DNA of 64,000 nucleotides from Globisporangium splendens (GCA_006386115.1 VFIW01000125.1:1-64000); one strand, 5' to 3'. Shown: positions 11,701 through 26,700, numbered from the stretch's first letter. Made by a program: numbers and translations. The notes: generated by a model not told the origin, from the sequence alone.

Positions 11701-14700
11701 GTGTGCCATGCCGGCAATGGAACGAACAAGTCGGTCCACGAACCCCGCTTGCGTCTCTCGGTTCCGAAGCAAGCTCCATACACACTGATACGCCCACCCG
11801 CACGTTTCCACATTTCTGGCGTCAAGAAGAGGAACGAAAGCAGAAATATCAACAGCGTCCGTCACAGCGCGTCGCTTGCAGACAACCAGGTCGCGCAAAA
11901 TGGCCGACAAGAGCACCAGATTCGCATGCGTCAAGTAGGCGCAGTAGTCGCCGCAAATAGTTGTGCAAATGCTTCGAATAAACGCCGTGTCGTCTTGTAT
12001 TTCGGTAGCTATCGTCGGGCACTTCACTAAATCCACCATGCACCGTGAGATCATCCAAAAGCATTCGACGACCGAAGTGGCGCACCACTCGTCTTTGACG
12101 AACACGATACGAGGGGGCTGTGTCCATGCGTTCGGCTCCGCTATCTGGAGACGGAAATCTTCGCCAGTCATCTTTAGGGTCGCTGTGGTTGGTAGCGATG
12201 CCAGAGAGTACTTAGCAGTGCGCGAGCAATTGCGGAACGCTCGGGCGAGTAAACGCGGCATTTGAACGGCAGGACTGGGTTCTTCACACGTAATCGCTGC
12301 TGCTGCCACCCCGCCACCAAGAACGGATACCGGCAGCTCACTCAAGGGATTTTCATGCCAGCCAAATTTTAGCATACAGCGCAAACACAGAGTTGCCTGG
12401 ATAAAAAAGAAAGAAAAGAGTGTTAGACAAGGTTCCTGTAATGTGCGCCTTGATGGAACTCTATCGTACCTTTGCGGAGGGCTCGACTCGGGTGTCAATC
12501 TCCAAGAGAAGGTTGATAACTTTGAACACGAGTGATCTCTTCTTGACATCGACGCATTTGAGGACAGCTATCCTCCAGTTGTCTTCGATCGCTGCAGCAA
12601 GGACCTCGGACACGAAAGAGAGATGGCAGAGCGCTGCAGGTAGGAAATTACGCTGCAGCTCCATTACCATTTGCTCAATACTCGCCGGCAGCAATTCCAG
12701 ACACTTTTCGCGAGAGTTCGATAAAATATGACGCCATTCTGAATTGCAGAGCGCCAAGATCGCTGGGATAGAGGTCGTAGCGTACTCGGGTGTCATATCT
12801 GCAAGGAACATCGGCACAAGATTCAATGGGATCGAGGACAGCTCGAGGTCGGTTGGTGCTCGCACCGAGAACAACATCGTCACTAGACCAGCCAAAACTC
12901 GAAGGTGATAGAGTGCTTTACGTCCACGGGTGAAGCAGTAGAGATCGATAAACTGCGACCAAAACGCCGACGAGTGTCGTTGTAGGAACTCTCTTGTCTC
13001 GCCATCATGCACTGCCAGGCGAACGAGGACGGAAAACCCGCGCAATAACATGTGAGCGTGACGCGCCTCTGTTGCTGCAGACTGCGAGCCATCTTTTGAT
13101 TTTTCTTTGCGAGTGATCACGTCCCAACAGGTGGCCACCAGTCCTTGCGATGCTGGCGATGACTTTGAGCTGTTTCTTTTCACGACACTCAATGCTGCAA
13201 GGTCTGCGAGGGCACGTACTGGTACGCGCGGTGAGAGATTGTTGAGGAATCCTTGAATAACTGTGAAGGTTCACACCCATGTCTCTCGACAGCAAAATGT
13301 CATCTTGAAAGTGCGGAGTATTCCGCCAAAGCACATGCAGCACTCGAAGCGCAGCGACACGACGATATCCCTTCAATTGGACTGTATCGGATTGACTGTC
13401 AGCATAGCTCAGTAACAAGTCAACACGTTCGGAGAGAGTGCACCTGCGTTTCTCGTCATCGTGTGGTTGGCCACCTTCTAGCAGAGAGGCTCTTCTGATG
13501 CGGCAGCAGTGCGATTGGGTTGGCGGGATCACCCGAATCAGAGCTTGCAGCGCGAGGGAAACGGCCTTCCCACCGATTCCAAGACGGCTTATGGTAAGAA
13601 AGTGCGTGTCCAGGAGCGACGAGCATCGCAAATGTGTGCTTCGTCCGATTGCGCGATGTTTCACTGTTGTACAGATCAGTCGAAGCATACTCACAATTGC
13701 ATTCGCCCAATCGGGAGACGCGGTCTCGTTCACCTCACTTGAGCTCACCAGAGCGTGTAGAATCGGTATCACAACAGACAGCAACGTGACAACATCAATA
13801 CTATTCGTGTGAAGCACGAGTACATCGAACTCTAGCAAATCCCTCAGTGTTCCGCAGACGAAACGAGGAAGCTTGAAGTGATCGCAATCTTCTTTATCCG
13901 CCACAATCTTCTTTGCAAGTAAATCTTTGCAGAAACGCAGAGACTCCAGAATTACCGGAACTAGCACCTCTCCAGGTGCTAGGAATCTGTGCATCGCATC
14001 AGAATTCCCGTCGCATGTTAGGCGAATGCATCGTGCTGCTCTTGCCTTTTCGAGAACAGTTCCGTTCTTCAGGGTCTTCAGCCACGGAACCATCGTGCCT
14101 GTCTCATCTTTCGTCAGAAAAAGCTGCAGCTCACATTTCTTGGCACCAAGCACCACCGATCGCAGCAGTAAAGCTACAAAATCACACACAGCAACTCGAA
14201 AATCGGCTCGAGCATCCTGCAGTTTGTGGAAAAACGTGCACCAGACTGTACGCCATGTCTAAGTTTGCAGCGACCACTTCTTTCGTTGCTTTCGCGTATC
14301 TGTGATCCGCATGCAAGTCTCGAATGCACTCGAAACAGAGTCGGAGCAGCATCTCATCTCTCTGATTCCACATTTCCACCGACTTCGAAAGAGTACGAGC
14401 CATTTGGATCGTGCAGCTCACATACTTTGCAACCAACTCTGCCGCTACAACTTGATCGTAGTTGCGAGCAACCGCGAGCACCACGCACAGCCCAGTGCTT
14501 CGTTGACTGTATCTTGGATTGTCAGGACCACCTTGAGTGACGTCGATCAAATGTATCAGGCTTTCTATCAAGCTATTCACTCGTTCATTTTGAACAAGTT
14601 TCACAGATGAGGCACCGCCGAATCGATCAATCAGCCAGTGGATAATCTTCCCTTGATAGCACAACGTTTTGCCATCGTGATCGAGGCAAGTTGCAACGGT

Positions 14701-17700
14701 ATTTACAAGGATACTCAACCAATCAGGTTCCATCGAGAGGAGACTACTCTCGCTTTTGCTGAATCCGCGACAGATGTACCACAATGCTCGAAGCTTCGCT
14801 CGGAGGGCAACACGCGATTGCAATGCTAGAAACAGTTGCTTTATCGGTGTCGCCTTCATTTCAAAGGCGAGCTGCGCCACTATTTGCTGGCCGCGAAAGA
14901 CTTGAGCCACACACGCACCAGAAAGTCGCACGGTACTCGCAGGGAATGATCCACTGGGTGCACACACAATCTGCATCAGCGCATTCAGGGCAGTCGCGAA
15001 GTGGTCTTTTTCCCACGCTTGACACAAAATCGATTGCGCCACTGCGCTTTCGCTTGATTGTGCGGTGAGCACGGCGCGGTGCAGCAGTAACTCAGTGTTG
15101 AGATCTTTTCGATATCTCTTTGCCTGCTTCGTGTCAAATATTGCCCATACGTCCCACAATAATGCGAGCGGCTCGTGGGGTTTCTCCTGGTCACTGCCTT
15201 CGCACTGAAAGTCATCTTTTGCGATGCGAGAGAGCACATGACTTACTATTCGCGAATACGACGAACAAGCTTCGCGTGGCTCAGTATCCTCCTTCCAGTA
15301 CTTGGTATGTTCCACAAGTAGCTGCCGCGTGAACGCTGAGTACAGATCGCCACTTGGAGACGCCTCGAACACACCAGCATCAAATATTACAGCTAGGCTG
15401 CGCAAAACCTCACAGCGGGCTTCCTTGTTGGCGCTTTCACACTCATCTTCGCATGCACGAAGAAACATGGTTTGCAACGCCGCACTCCAATTGTTACTGC
15501 AATGCGTGAAGATCTGAGCAATTTCAGCGTTTGTTCCACCATCAAATCTTGAAAGAACTCGAAGAATGTGCAGCACACGCCGTGATAAGCTCGCGACTAC
15601 CAAAGTCTCGCTCTGACCATCACGCAGACACGCGCTGAAAAGCGACAGAATCCTTTTCGAAATATCAAGAGAGTGATTCATCCACTTGATGATCTGAGTC
15701 TTCCTCAAATTTGCTGCTCTTTTCCACTCGAGCATATTGCAGAGAAACTCGGTAATCGTTATTCTCATGGGGATATTGTCTTTGACCTCGAGCAGCGTGG
15801 TCGGTTCTTCGAGTCTCTGCACAATTTCCGATTCCCATTCCGGTAACGACCACAGTGTATGCTTGAATGAATTGTGGCGTGATACACTAGAAAGCACTTG
15901 AACCACAGAGGAGTGATGGGGAATGTGCACCGCAGAAGTATTTGGCGTGTCATCTGCTTCCGATACTGCTGGCAGCAGAAGCAAAAGCCACCGACAAAAA
16001 TCTGCTTGCTCGGACCCTGTAAGACAAGACGCGAGCCTTTGGCGGCCGTACGGAGTCTGCAAAACGAACCCAGCGACTTGAAGAAAGTATGGTACAATCG
16101 GATTGACATCCAAGTCGTCTCGTGAATATATCAAACAGGATCCAAACAGCTTCAATAATGCGCCGTCAGTCATTGCACGCGCAAAGCTTTGTTTCAGGTC
16201 TTCGTTGGAGCGGACAAGGCTGACAACGCTCTGGAGCCATGATAGTAAACACTGCTGATCCAACGCGCACGGACTAAAGCCTCTTGCCATTACGAGGAGA
16301 CCACAGCATCCATCGCTTCGCCAGTTGGTCTGAACAGCTGCCGAGTACTGAGCACTGGAATCACGGACTAACTTCAAAGTCAAGGAGACGAGTTCGCGTC
16401 GCAACTCGACGGGAATGCCTGTTCTTTGGAGTAGTCAGAAAAACTCTCGAAGCACCCAGTTCTCCGCTGGACCCAGACTCCGAGCTTTCACTCGCCTCTT
16501 ATACTCGCTGCAAAGAGCAGTAAGAAGGAATTTGGATCCATGCAGTACTGCTGGGTCACTGCCGAGATCGCCTTGAGCGATACTAATTAACTTTATCAAG
16601 TATGACTCTGTCGCCAGCGCCTTCAGCTCCAAAGACGCAGCCTTGTGTTTTCCCAAATGAAAGAGCGAGCCGCTAATTCGCCTCGCAGCAGTTCGCAAGT
16701 GGTCACCAATCCGTTCTTCGGTAGTAGTTGCTGGATGCCGCCACACTCGATCCGCGATACAAAAGTAAACAGTGTCGTTCCGAGCGATGGCAACTTCACG
16801 AATCGAGTTGTCTTCAGTCATGAACAGCCGAGAGACGACACTTCCAAATGCACATCCTTTTCCCATCGTGCACTGAAGCACACGCATAGCGTTCTTCTCG
16901 CGTCTGGGTCTTGTCACAGCAAGTTTCCAGTCCACCTCACCACTAACGATGATGAAGATCCCCGATGCTCTCTCATCCGACAAAATCAAGTCTCCCGGTT
17001 GAAAGCGCACAGTCTCAGTAAGCTCACTCAACAGCAGCAGATCATTCGCTGCTACTCTCGAAAAGATCGTCAGCCGTTGCAGCATATCCAGTATATTCTC
17101 CTTTTCGGCTCGCGTGCGCTGTGCATTGATTGCGTTAGCAGAGTTTAGCTGCTTGGCTGGCAAAATTGACGCGACGTGACCACCGTAATTTGGACAATAG
17201 TTGCCGGCAAAAGTATTCCCAAGAACCGCAATAACGCGATTGTCGCTTCTCGATTGAGCCATTTGTGCGATGCTCTGAAGAAGCTGAATAGCTTGCTTCC
17301 GGACACCAGCATCGTCGTCGTACATCAAGTTGCACAAAACAGGAAGAGCAGCGTGATTCAACATCTTGTCAGTCATAAGTGCTGCCTCACTGTCGAAGAA
17401 ACACTGAAGGATCGTCAGCGCAGGTTCAGTCATTTGCCGCACATGATGCGGATTGACTAAGAGCTGAAGCAATACGAGCATGAACGATTGAGGACTCGGG
17501 TGTGTGGAGGGTCTTGCTGCGTCAAGTGAGGCATCAGTTCTTGCAATAGTGGCTTGCCATTGCGATCGTCGGTCCAGTGTTGCGAGCATGTAACGTGCCG
17601 TAGGAACGGTAGTCGTAGATCCATTGGATTCACGTTCCACCGTCGAAAACGAAGTCAGTGCACTCAAAACCCCAATCGAACGACCCATGATTTCTGCGAC

Positions 17701-20700
17701 GAAGTCAACACTGCAATCAAGAGCGAGTCGGTACATCCGTAAAACATGAAGCTTCACAACAGGGTTCGTTTCCAGAAAAACTGGGTGGCGGTAGTTCTTG
17801 ATCGCAAACTCTGTCATGTGCTTCGAATGACGAACATTGTGGTACACTGCAACGTGTGCAAGCCCAACTGCAACCGCGCTCCTCATTTCTTCGATCAACT
17901 GTGAATCTCTACGAAAACAAAGCAAACGTCAGTCATCCCTGCACTCGTCAACAGCTTTACCTCAAGATATGCACGCATGCATCTTACGCGTATTGCCTCC
18001 ACCTTGCATTCTGCAGATGAACATAACTCATTGAGAGCACATGACATAGCGCGCCTAAAGGTTTATCAGCCACTGCTGGAGAGACGATCCGCGGGTACTG
18101 GTAGTCTTGCATCAACGCTAATGATACGAGTTCAAGCACCCACTGCGCTGGCTTATCATCCTTCGAGTCGAGCAGGTGTTGGAAGAGATTCGCGGCTAAT
18201 TTACTCCCAGCCACGCACGCTCTCATCACAACCGATAGTGTGTCGTGCAAAGGAACCAAAGATGTCGGTGACGTCGTTGTGCATTCCATCCACGATTTGA
18301 ACGATAGCATCTGGAGTGCAATCACAAAAATGCTTGAAATCATGTCTGCTTGAACCTTCAGGCAAAACGATGGGCTCGTACTGGATTCTTTTCCCAATGG
18401 CAACGTACTTGCGGCTACAGTATACACCAATGGCTTCCTCTCGATCGCAGTGATCATTCGACGTCGAAGTGAGGGCATCTGCATTAAAAAACAAAAATAG
18501 TCGAAGGCTTTTACGGCCAAAACCCAGTCTTCGTACTCGCGCGTTTGAATAGAGAACATGCTGTGTATGCGTTCCCCAATGATTGAATAGCTGGCCGGGT
18601 TTTGCGCCTCGAAGAGCAGAAGCTGAGACTCGTACTCTTCTCCTTTCATCAGAAGTCCCAGTTTGTGCAGAAAGTCTATACACTGTGGAAATGAACGAAC
18701 AGTGAGCGCGCTGCATGCATCACATAAAAACAAAGAACCAATTCAACTCACACTGGCATATAGATCTGTCCGGCATCCACTCTTTGACAGTACTTGGAAG
18801 ATACGAACGACTGACTGGCTCTGTGATTGTAAGAATGCGAGAAGACATTCGTCACGCTCCAGGGATGCAGTCACAACAATCATCAGCTCGTTTGCGTACG
18901 ACATCATCGCGTCTGCACTTGACAAAATGTTGAGGCATTGGAGGGCTGTCGATTTTGTGAATGGGATGCGGCGCAAAAATTCCCGTAGCACACTGGCAAG
19001 CTGAAGTGTAGCCTCTTGCCGTCTGTGTATCGCGTGTGGCCACTCTCGAATAGCCGTGCTGTCTCGATCGGACAGTGTCATGAGCTGAGGTTGCTGGCAT
19101 GCTTGCCAATCAATGACTATATGCCAGCGCACCTTAGCAACTGCCCTGCATCTGTGCTTCTAGAAATAGAAGCAGAGGCTGGGTACAGCTTCCATGTTCT
19201 CAGACGTGTCTGGGAACACAGGATACGCATGCTGGGCACAGCTTCCATGTTCTCAGACATGCCTGGGTACATGGAAACACACTTGCATTCAAGTAATAGT
19301 AAAACGAATATAAAAAGAGTGCATATATGAATATCAAGCTAAAAAGAAGAGAAGAAGAGAAAAAGAAAAGAAACAGGGAAAGACGTAGGCCGTAGGACAC
19401 AAAGAGAAACAAGAAAGGCTCCATGAGAGCACATGCATGTCGTAGGATTTCACATGTTGATAAACCATTCATAATCAAACCTACCGTCTTCCCAACAAGT
19501 GTCCCTATCCAACAACCGTCCGACCCTCATTGAAGAACCTCTATAGAAGAACATCCATCGAAGCTGAAACGTCACAGACAGGGTTTGTACAAGCACTTCT
19601 AAATGGCTCATTTCGGGTGTGAGCGCCGGCGCAACTGGGCTGTGTTGCATCATAAAGATTAGCTCGACTGGCCAACAAATCGCCTTGACTATCTCGCATG
19701 GATTTTTTTCGCCGAGATCTGGTGGTAATGATGGCGATAGGACTGCAGCGTCCAATGTCAGGGGAGACCACCGCTTCACTGGCCGCAGAACACCAGTCGC
19801 AGCATCACGATCGTAAGACCGCAGGACACGCATTATTAACAGAAACTCGTTCACCACGCTTGAGTAGACATCCACGGTGTTTACCAGTCGAGATCCACTT
19901 TCATTGAAGACTTCGTTTCGATCATCGGTGATTGACGCTTGAGGTTTCATCAACAAGACAAGCAAACCTAAGATCTTAGGGAAAAAAAAGCCAGATGCAC
20001 ACATTAAAAAGCGACTGTCCAACATGGAAGGAGAAGAATGCAACAACTTTCTCACCGCAAGTCGTAGCTTGTCGCCTGAAAATTGCGGACGCAGTAGTCG
20101 CAATAGTTGGCTCTGCAGTGGGTTCACGAGAACTTGCTGACGACATGGGAGAAGGATGGAAATCAATCATGCAACAGGCGCCCACTCTGCAAACTGACAT
20201 CGATCAAATCCTTGATCCAGGAACAGCTATTCCCCGTCGGACAGATTAGGCTTCCTGCTCAGACCGATCGATTCGAGTGAAATTAAACAGGCTGTGAAGA
20301 AATGCAAGAGAGGCAAAGCTCACGGTCCTGACGAACTCGGCAACGACTGGTACAGAGACCACTGTGACGAGATTACCGGTCTATTCGAGCGACTTTTCAA
20401 CTTGTGGATACCCGAATGCGTTCTACCAAGTTCGTTCAGTGAAGCACATATTCACTGCATAAAAAAGTCCGTCTCTGCTGCATCGCCGCTGGACTACAGG
20501 CCAATCGCACTCCTCAACTCTGATTACAAAATATTCACACGAATATTTGCAACCAGATTACGAACTGTGCTCCCTTGGCTTATCCATCACATGCAAGCTG
20601 GTTTCGTTCCAGGGCGAGCAATCCCGACGACGATCGATGTGCTATTGGCTGCGCAACAGCGGACCACGAGCGACCCCGCCATGTCCAGAGCGATCGCGTT

Positions 20701-23700
20701 GCTCCTTGATTTTGCTAAAGCCTATGATTCACTCGATCGCAGCTTTCTGGCACAAGCGCTCCAGCATCTTGGATTCCCATTGAAGTTCGTACGCTTAGTG
20801 AAGGTGTTACACTCTCAAACCACTTACAAGTTCATTGTCAACGGTTCCCTGTCGAGAAAGTACAACGTAACATCCGGAATTCGTCAAGGATGTCCGCTGA
20901 CCCCTCTTCTCTTCATCTTGGCGTTAGAGGTTCTTTATCGGAAAATCGAAGAGAGTGACGAAATACACGGCGTTGAACTCCAGGCAGCAGGATGCGCAAC
21001 TGAAGTCAGACTTGGAGGATACGCAGACGACACGACCATTTATCTTAGCGATCCCAAGGATATTAGTGCCGTGTTTGCAATCCTGGACAAATATGGAGCA
21101 GCTTCTGGGCTTCGAGTCAATCGGCACAAATCTGCAGTATTACCGCTGAACAAGGAATATAGCTCCACCGAAGAGTCAGTCAGTGACATTCATGTGCTAC
21201 AACGTGAGGAACATTGCCGCTACCTCGGTATCCAAGTCGGACAAACGCCTTCGAATGCAAGTAACTGGTCCAAGTGCATCCAAGCCTTACGTGTCAGACT
21301 TCGACTTGCGCGTCTCAAAACTCACTCTGTCGCCCAACGCGCAGCAATTGCCAGTGCCGTCATCATACCCAAAGTGCTTTACGTGGCCAGGCACTCCTGG
21401 CCAGCTCTACGGCTATTGTCAACCAGCTACACGACCTAGTGAAACAATTTGTCTGGGGCTCAAGGAATGGTAAGCCTGCGAAACCGTGGATGAAGGAAGA
21501 ACAAGCTGAGCTCAAAAAATGAATGGAGGCTTGTCAGTACCCAACATCAGAACTGAGCTGATGACGATGAGTGCCACAGCAGTCTCCAGATGGGCAATCA
21601 CTACCTCTCACATCGATCAGGTCATCGGGGAAATCTTGCTGCACAACACAAGGGCTTCTTCGACGTACATCACGCCGCTCGGTGCAACTCCGAGGCGGCC
21701 ACTCCAGCTTCGTGATAACATGTGGACAACTGGCGCAGCATTATGTGCGTCGCTCCATTCTCGACCCTATGAGCCCAGAGAACGTGATAATGTACGTTGG
21801 TGTTACGAGCACTTCAAGTCGACAATTGTGCAGACTCAATGGGATGGCGATGTGTTCCAGATCGACCTCAGCTCTAAAATGTCTGACAGGCTTCCAGGTA
21901 TCATCGCTGAAGGACGAAAGCTACGTGGGACATTCTGTGCAGAATGGCTGCCATACATGACCTCGACTGCAGATGGGTGGCTTCTTGATTCCAACGGCTC
22001 CCCCTACAAACTTGCTCACACATCATTATCAGTTGGAACAGCACAACTGGGCGACATACTTCGATGGGAATGGATAAGACCAGGAGTGCTTAACTTCATC
22101 CCAACATGTGGAATCTCCGGATTCTCCCGGCCGTCTATTCGAGCGCTCGAGCGGTTATGTGCTACGTTGGTATCCAACTTCCCACAGCTTCTGTATCGAC
22201 CACAGCAAACAAATGTGCTTCGGCTGTACAACGGGCAACGTCATTACAACCACGAATGGCATCTGCACACCAGTGAAGCAACTCTGACCCACGTCGACAC
22301 GACCCTAGTCAAAGCTACGCATACAGTTCACTCCGCAATGGACTGTGACGTCATGGCAACAAGAGACTTGAACGGGCAGAAGGTGTCGTTCCATGCACAT
22401 CCACGTTTCACAAGAATCGTGCAACTATGGGGTGGCAACGGACGATACAATACGACCAGATCTTTCTATCGGCAACAAGTTGCAGCAACGAGGACACAAA
22501 TTGGCAAAGATACTCGAGATGCAGCAGTCAACAAAGCTGTCCATACAGCAGGATCTCTGTGGCCAGGACTGCAATTAATCCAATGGAGCGAATTACACAA
22601 CATCCCAGGGATTACTGTTTATACGGCTCAGACTCTTCTCCGGCTGAAAGCCAACCGACTCTCCATGTGGAACTATGAGAAAGCTGATCTATCCTGCTCG
22701 AATCCCGAATGTTCCCAAGTTGTCCAATCTTCTGTTCAACATCTATTCTGGGAGTGTCCGAAAGCCAAACTGGTGTGGAACTACTTTTATGCGCTATGGG
22801 CGAAGATCGGAATCACTCCTGGTCACGACCCCGCAATCTGGATCTTCAGTCTGGATCTACCAGATACTCCAAGGCATGCATGGACCACGATCAAGAGACA
22901 CATTATCGGACACAAGTTCTCCAATGAACATCTCCAAGATCATCTCTATTCCGTCGCACACATGCTGTGGCGATATATGAGCGCGTCGCTCATACAAGCC
23001 ATTTGGTGTGCGCATCTGCGACGCATGGATTCGGATCCAATCAAATCGACTGCTGAGATGGCGATCATGATGACCAGATTAGAGGCAGGAATGCGAAACC
23101 TCACACGACTCGCTGAAGCGCAAGCTGGAGACTCTGACGGTCACACGGTTGCGGCAGTTCTCAAGGCATATGTCGACTGCTTTCTCAGCCAAACCGACGC
23201 CATCCCCTTGACTCCAAGTGATACTCGCGGCGTTTACCTGTTGTTTTTCGATGGTGGATCACGCGGCAATCCAGGACCAGGAGGGACTGGATCCATTATC
23301 GTGCGTGTCCATAAGGACTCGCACACAGCCAGTTTAATTTGGGCCGCGAGCATGGCGTATAGCAGGAAGGACACGACCAACAACTTTGCCGAGTACTGGG
23401 GTCTCATACATGGACTCCGAGAAGCCCAACGCAGTCACTTCGAACCGTTGTACGTGATTGGAGACAGTGCACTCATTATCTCCCAACAGAGAATGCATCG
23501 GTCCCCTCGACAGCACCGATTGGCACGTTTATACCAGACAAGTCGACGACTCGCGGATTGCATCGACATCCGAGGATGGTACCTTCACTACCGTGCCTTC
23601 AACAAGATGGCGGACTCAGCCGCCAACCTAGCCATGGATACCAGAACCTCAACGCAGGTCCACTTCCCAACTCATCGAGCTGCTTTCAACAATCTCGCCC

Positions 23701-26700
23701 AGGATCTTGACAACGACGTCATGCATTGGCTTGTGCGAAGTCCGGAAGACCCAAGGTCATTGGACAACACAAGGCAGCCTCACATAGGACCAAGAGAACA
23801 TGCCATCCTGGTCAAAGATTATTTAGCATTCAGAAGTGATCTATTGCAATCCGCGCTATAGACACATTTACACTCCTAGATGAAATTCGTAATGAAGAGT
23901 AGTTAGGAGAATGGATATTGTAGGTCACGACGATGAACCTAAATATACCTCACCTTATAAAGATAAAGTTGGTAATTGCAGCAATGTGGTTTGTAATCAC
24001 CGCCTCACCTTGCACAGATTCGCGGATACTTTGGGAATGATTCCCATGATAATTGGAGAAGTTTTCGGGTCGTAACTCAGCACTAGCAGAAGTGACGACA
24101 CCACATCAATATCAGCCAGTGTGTCTTTCAAGTGCGCTAGGTTTGCTGGGCATATGATGGGTGTCATGTCAGCTATACTTCCACCAGAATTCAAATTCTC
24201 GTCAGCCACTAAAAGCTTGAATCTCTCAAGGGTTAACCGAATGGTGTACTCAATCCATGGACAGAACTTTTATCTTGCTTGTGCCACACGGAGGAGAAAT
24301 CTCGATTGTCCCAAATGCTTTTGTTTAGGCGAGAGCAAACAAACTTCATCGATGACTTGGAACGCCAGCAAATCTCTGCGAGCGCTATAATTGCATGTCG
24401 TCGAATCCGCTGGGAATCGTGGGACGTGAAGCCTAAAAGTGGGTACTCAATTCGGAAAGTCTGCGAAAGTACATCACAGATACTCTTGTCCCGAATCAAG
24501 TACCGAATGCACTGCAGGACAGTTTCGATACACAGCAGGTAGCCATTGGGTCGAGGGTCTTTTGAGCTAGAGTCATCTTTCGAATCCACTTTTTGCGCCG
24601 CCAAGAACCCAGTTGTCTCACGAAGACATACGATGATCCCGGCCAAAAACGATGGTGTCTTCTTGCATTTCTGGCAAATCCACCATTTATCGACTGTTGG
24701 GAGCATCTGGTTGCCGTGCCGTGAGATGTACAGCCATCGCAGAAAACTTCGTTGGATTTTCACTGCTTTCCGAAACTTGACAGCAGCAGATTGCAGTCGC
24801 CTTGGCACTTTACCAGAAGAAAAAGACCAGGTCCCGCGGCCCACACGCGATGCTAAAACGGTACTGATGATAGAGCTTGTGTATTTTCTCGCGTACTTGA
24901 ATGCGATTGTCTTTCTTGCTTCTCCATCGAGCTGCTTGTTGTCTGAACACTCGCACAAGTCGACGTTCGTGTGCTGATGCAGGATCAGCATGCAAAACCG
25001 CCGCGATTGAGTAAGCATAGCAGGGCTCAAAGCATTTCGGCGAACTGTAGGAATCACTTCTTCGATTGTCGATTCTTCGTCACCTCGCATTTGCCTCGAA
25101 ATTCGAGAAAAACTTGTGATCAGCTGGAGTCGGAATGCAGGACACATTTGGAAACGTGCGAGCGAAGACATGATGGTCGTTCCAACTTTGAAATCGTCAA
25201 GTTCCCACACTGCATCGAGCAGCAGATCTATCAGACTAAACCTTGCCACAACTGCTCGCATCGCGGAATTATCTTGCACAGCAGCAGATATCATGTGAGT
25301 GCATTCTGCGACCAAGCCACGCAGCTCTGCTGAATAGCAGCCGCGGCGATCAATTACAATCTCGATCAAGAGATTAACAACTTCTTGATTGATGGGAAGC
25401 ATCTTGAAGCCAGGAGGTGATCGGTACACTGTAAAATATCTTGTGAAAAGAAAAGTCCAGCAGAGATTGCGCTCGCTTATCGACATTTCGTAGAGAAAAG
25501 CTTCTGGTTTGCTGAGTGCTTTTGTCGTAACCTCGTCCCCACTATTCAAGAATGAAAAACTTCCACTTGTCTTCAAGTTCGAATACATCGACACGATCTT
25601 TGCGAAGTACGACCAGGGGTGGGATGATTTGTCGTCTGAAGGAGTCTTTGCAGCAGTCTGGAGCGCTTCTGTCTTGCTCGCTCTATCGAGTTCGAACTCT
25701 TCAACTCGGATGCTCTCAGAGTATCGTAAGATTCGAAAGTCAGTCATGATATCCGAAAGTAAAAACGCTTTGACAGCGGTCCTTCGGCTTAATTCACGAA
25801 CACTCCCGTCCAGTGCTGCGCACGTCGACATCGCCCAAAGCACATCGTAAACATCAGGAGTATACTTCGAGGCGCTTGGAACCTCTTCAAGCGCATAAAT
25901 AAATGTCTGGTTGACGAACTCGGGAAAGACTTGTTCCTGCCTCAAATCGTCTTTATCGGCACTCTCCCCATCGAGTAGAGGAATCAAGCCAAGGAGAAAG
26001 AGCCTCGCAAATTCAACGTCAACACCTTGGCGCAAAATTAAACGAAGCACGAAATGAGACACTTGCTGACAGAGCAAGATCTCGGAGTCCTTGATACACA
26101 TTCGCATTGCAACCGCCACCGATTGCTGCGCAAGTGAATCGCCCATCGCAATATGACCTGTTAGCGATAAAACTCCAACCTCCCACCGCTTCATTTCTCG
26201 AAGTGCACACAACCGCAATAGCGGCAAACCGCCATACAACAGAGTCGACTTGAACAAGGCGTTCTGAGCAAGAATTGCCTCCAAGAAGCTTGGCAAGGAC
26301 GATATCTGCTGACCAGGTCTGCTGCTTGCAAATGCGCGCATCATAACCACGTTTGGGTACTGCCGCCACCAGCACAGCACCCGATCGCAATACCTTCAAT
26401 GCAATCATAACTCGCTAGAAGCTCTCCTACATCCGCATGCCTACTCGATGCCATTGCTTCGAGTTGATGAGCATGACGAAAGTTCAAACCAAACGCCGTT
26501 CTCGACTGCCGCTCCGAGGTAGTTGTACTTTCGCGCATTCGGCTTGCGTGTGGAGTCCAAGCGTCCAAAGCTCGCTCCACCAGTCTATCCTCTATGATTT
26601 CAGCGTTGGATTCGACATCAAACTCGATATAAACCCACTCGAACAACAAGTCGCCTTCTCCAACAAACAAGTAGCGTTCATGACCCAGGTCTGCGCGCAA

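Larger units (their letters stand above)
20113..24008 (-). other. LINE-inflated intron of the giant gene
   Basis: The upstream exon ends ...KVSANLCK before donor GTGAGG (24008-24003). The next exon starts SQLLRLLRPQFSGDK after an acceptor ending CACTGCAG (20113). Both sides are phase 0, so removing the 3.9-kb insert restores the frame. Only about 40 nt of host intron remain on the donor side and about 10 nt on the acceptor side, so the branch site used for splicing must lie near the LINE junction or within antisense LINE sequence. Confidence 0.7.

Noticed and set aside
20100..23985. Target-site duplication for LINE copy 2 (GTTGG or TGCAG...GTGG)
   Set aside because: The matches are only 5 bp and sit at different distances from the two ends, well within chance.
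13240..24290. Ultra-short (16-23 nt) introns at several frame breaks in the giant gene (for example near 24265, 16437, 14200 and 13250) and at 54982
   Set aside because: Each GT...AG pair restores the frame, but at nearly every site a normal 45-75-nt intron with the same phase also fits (58 nt near 13250, 73 nt near 24260, 61 nt near 14200, 51 nt near 16440, 45 nt at 54982). Choosing the shortest pair creates the pattern artificially.
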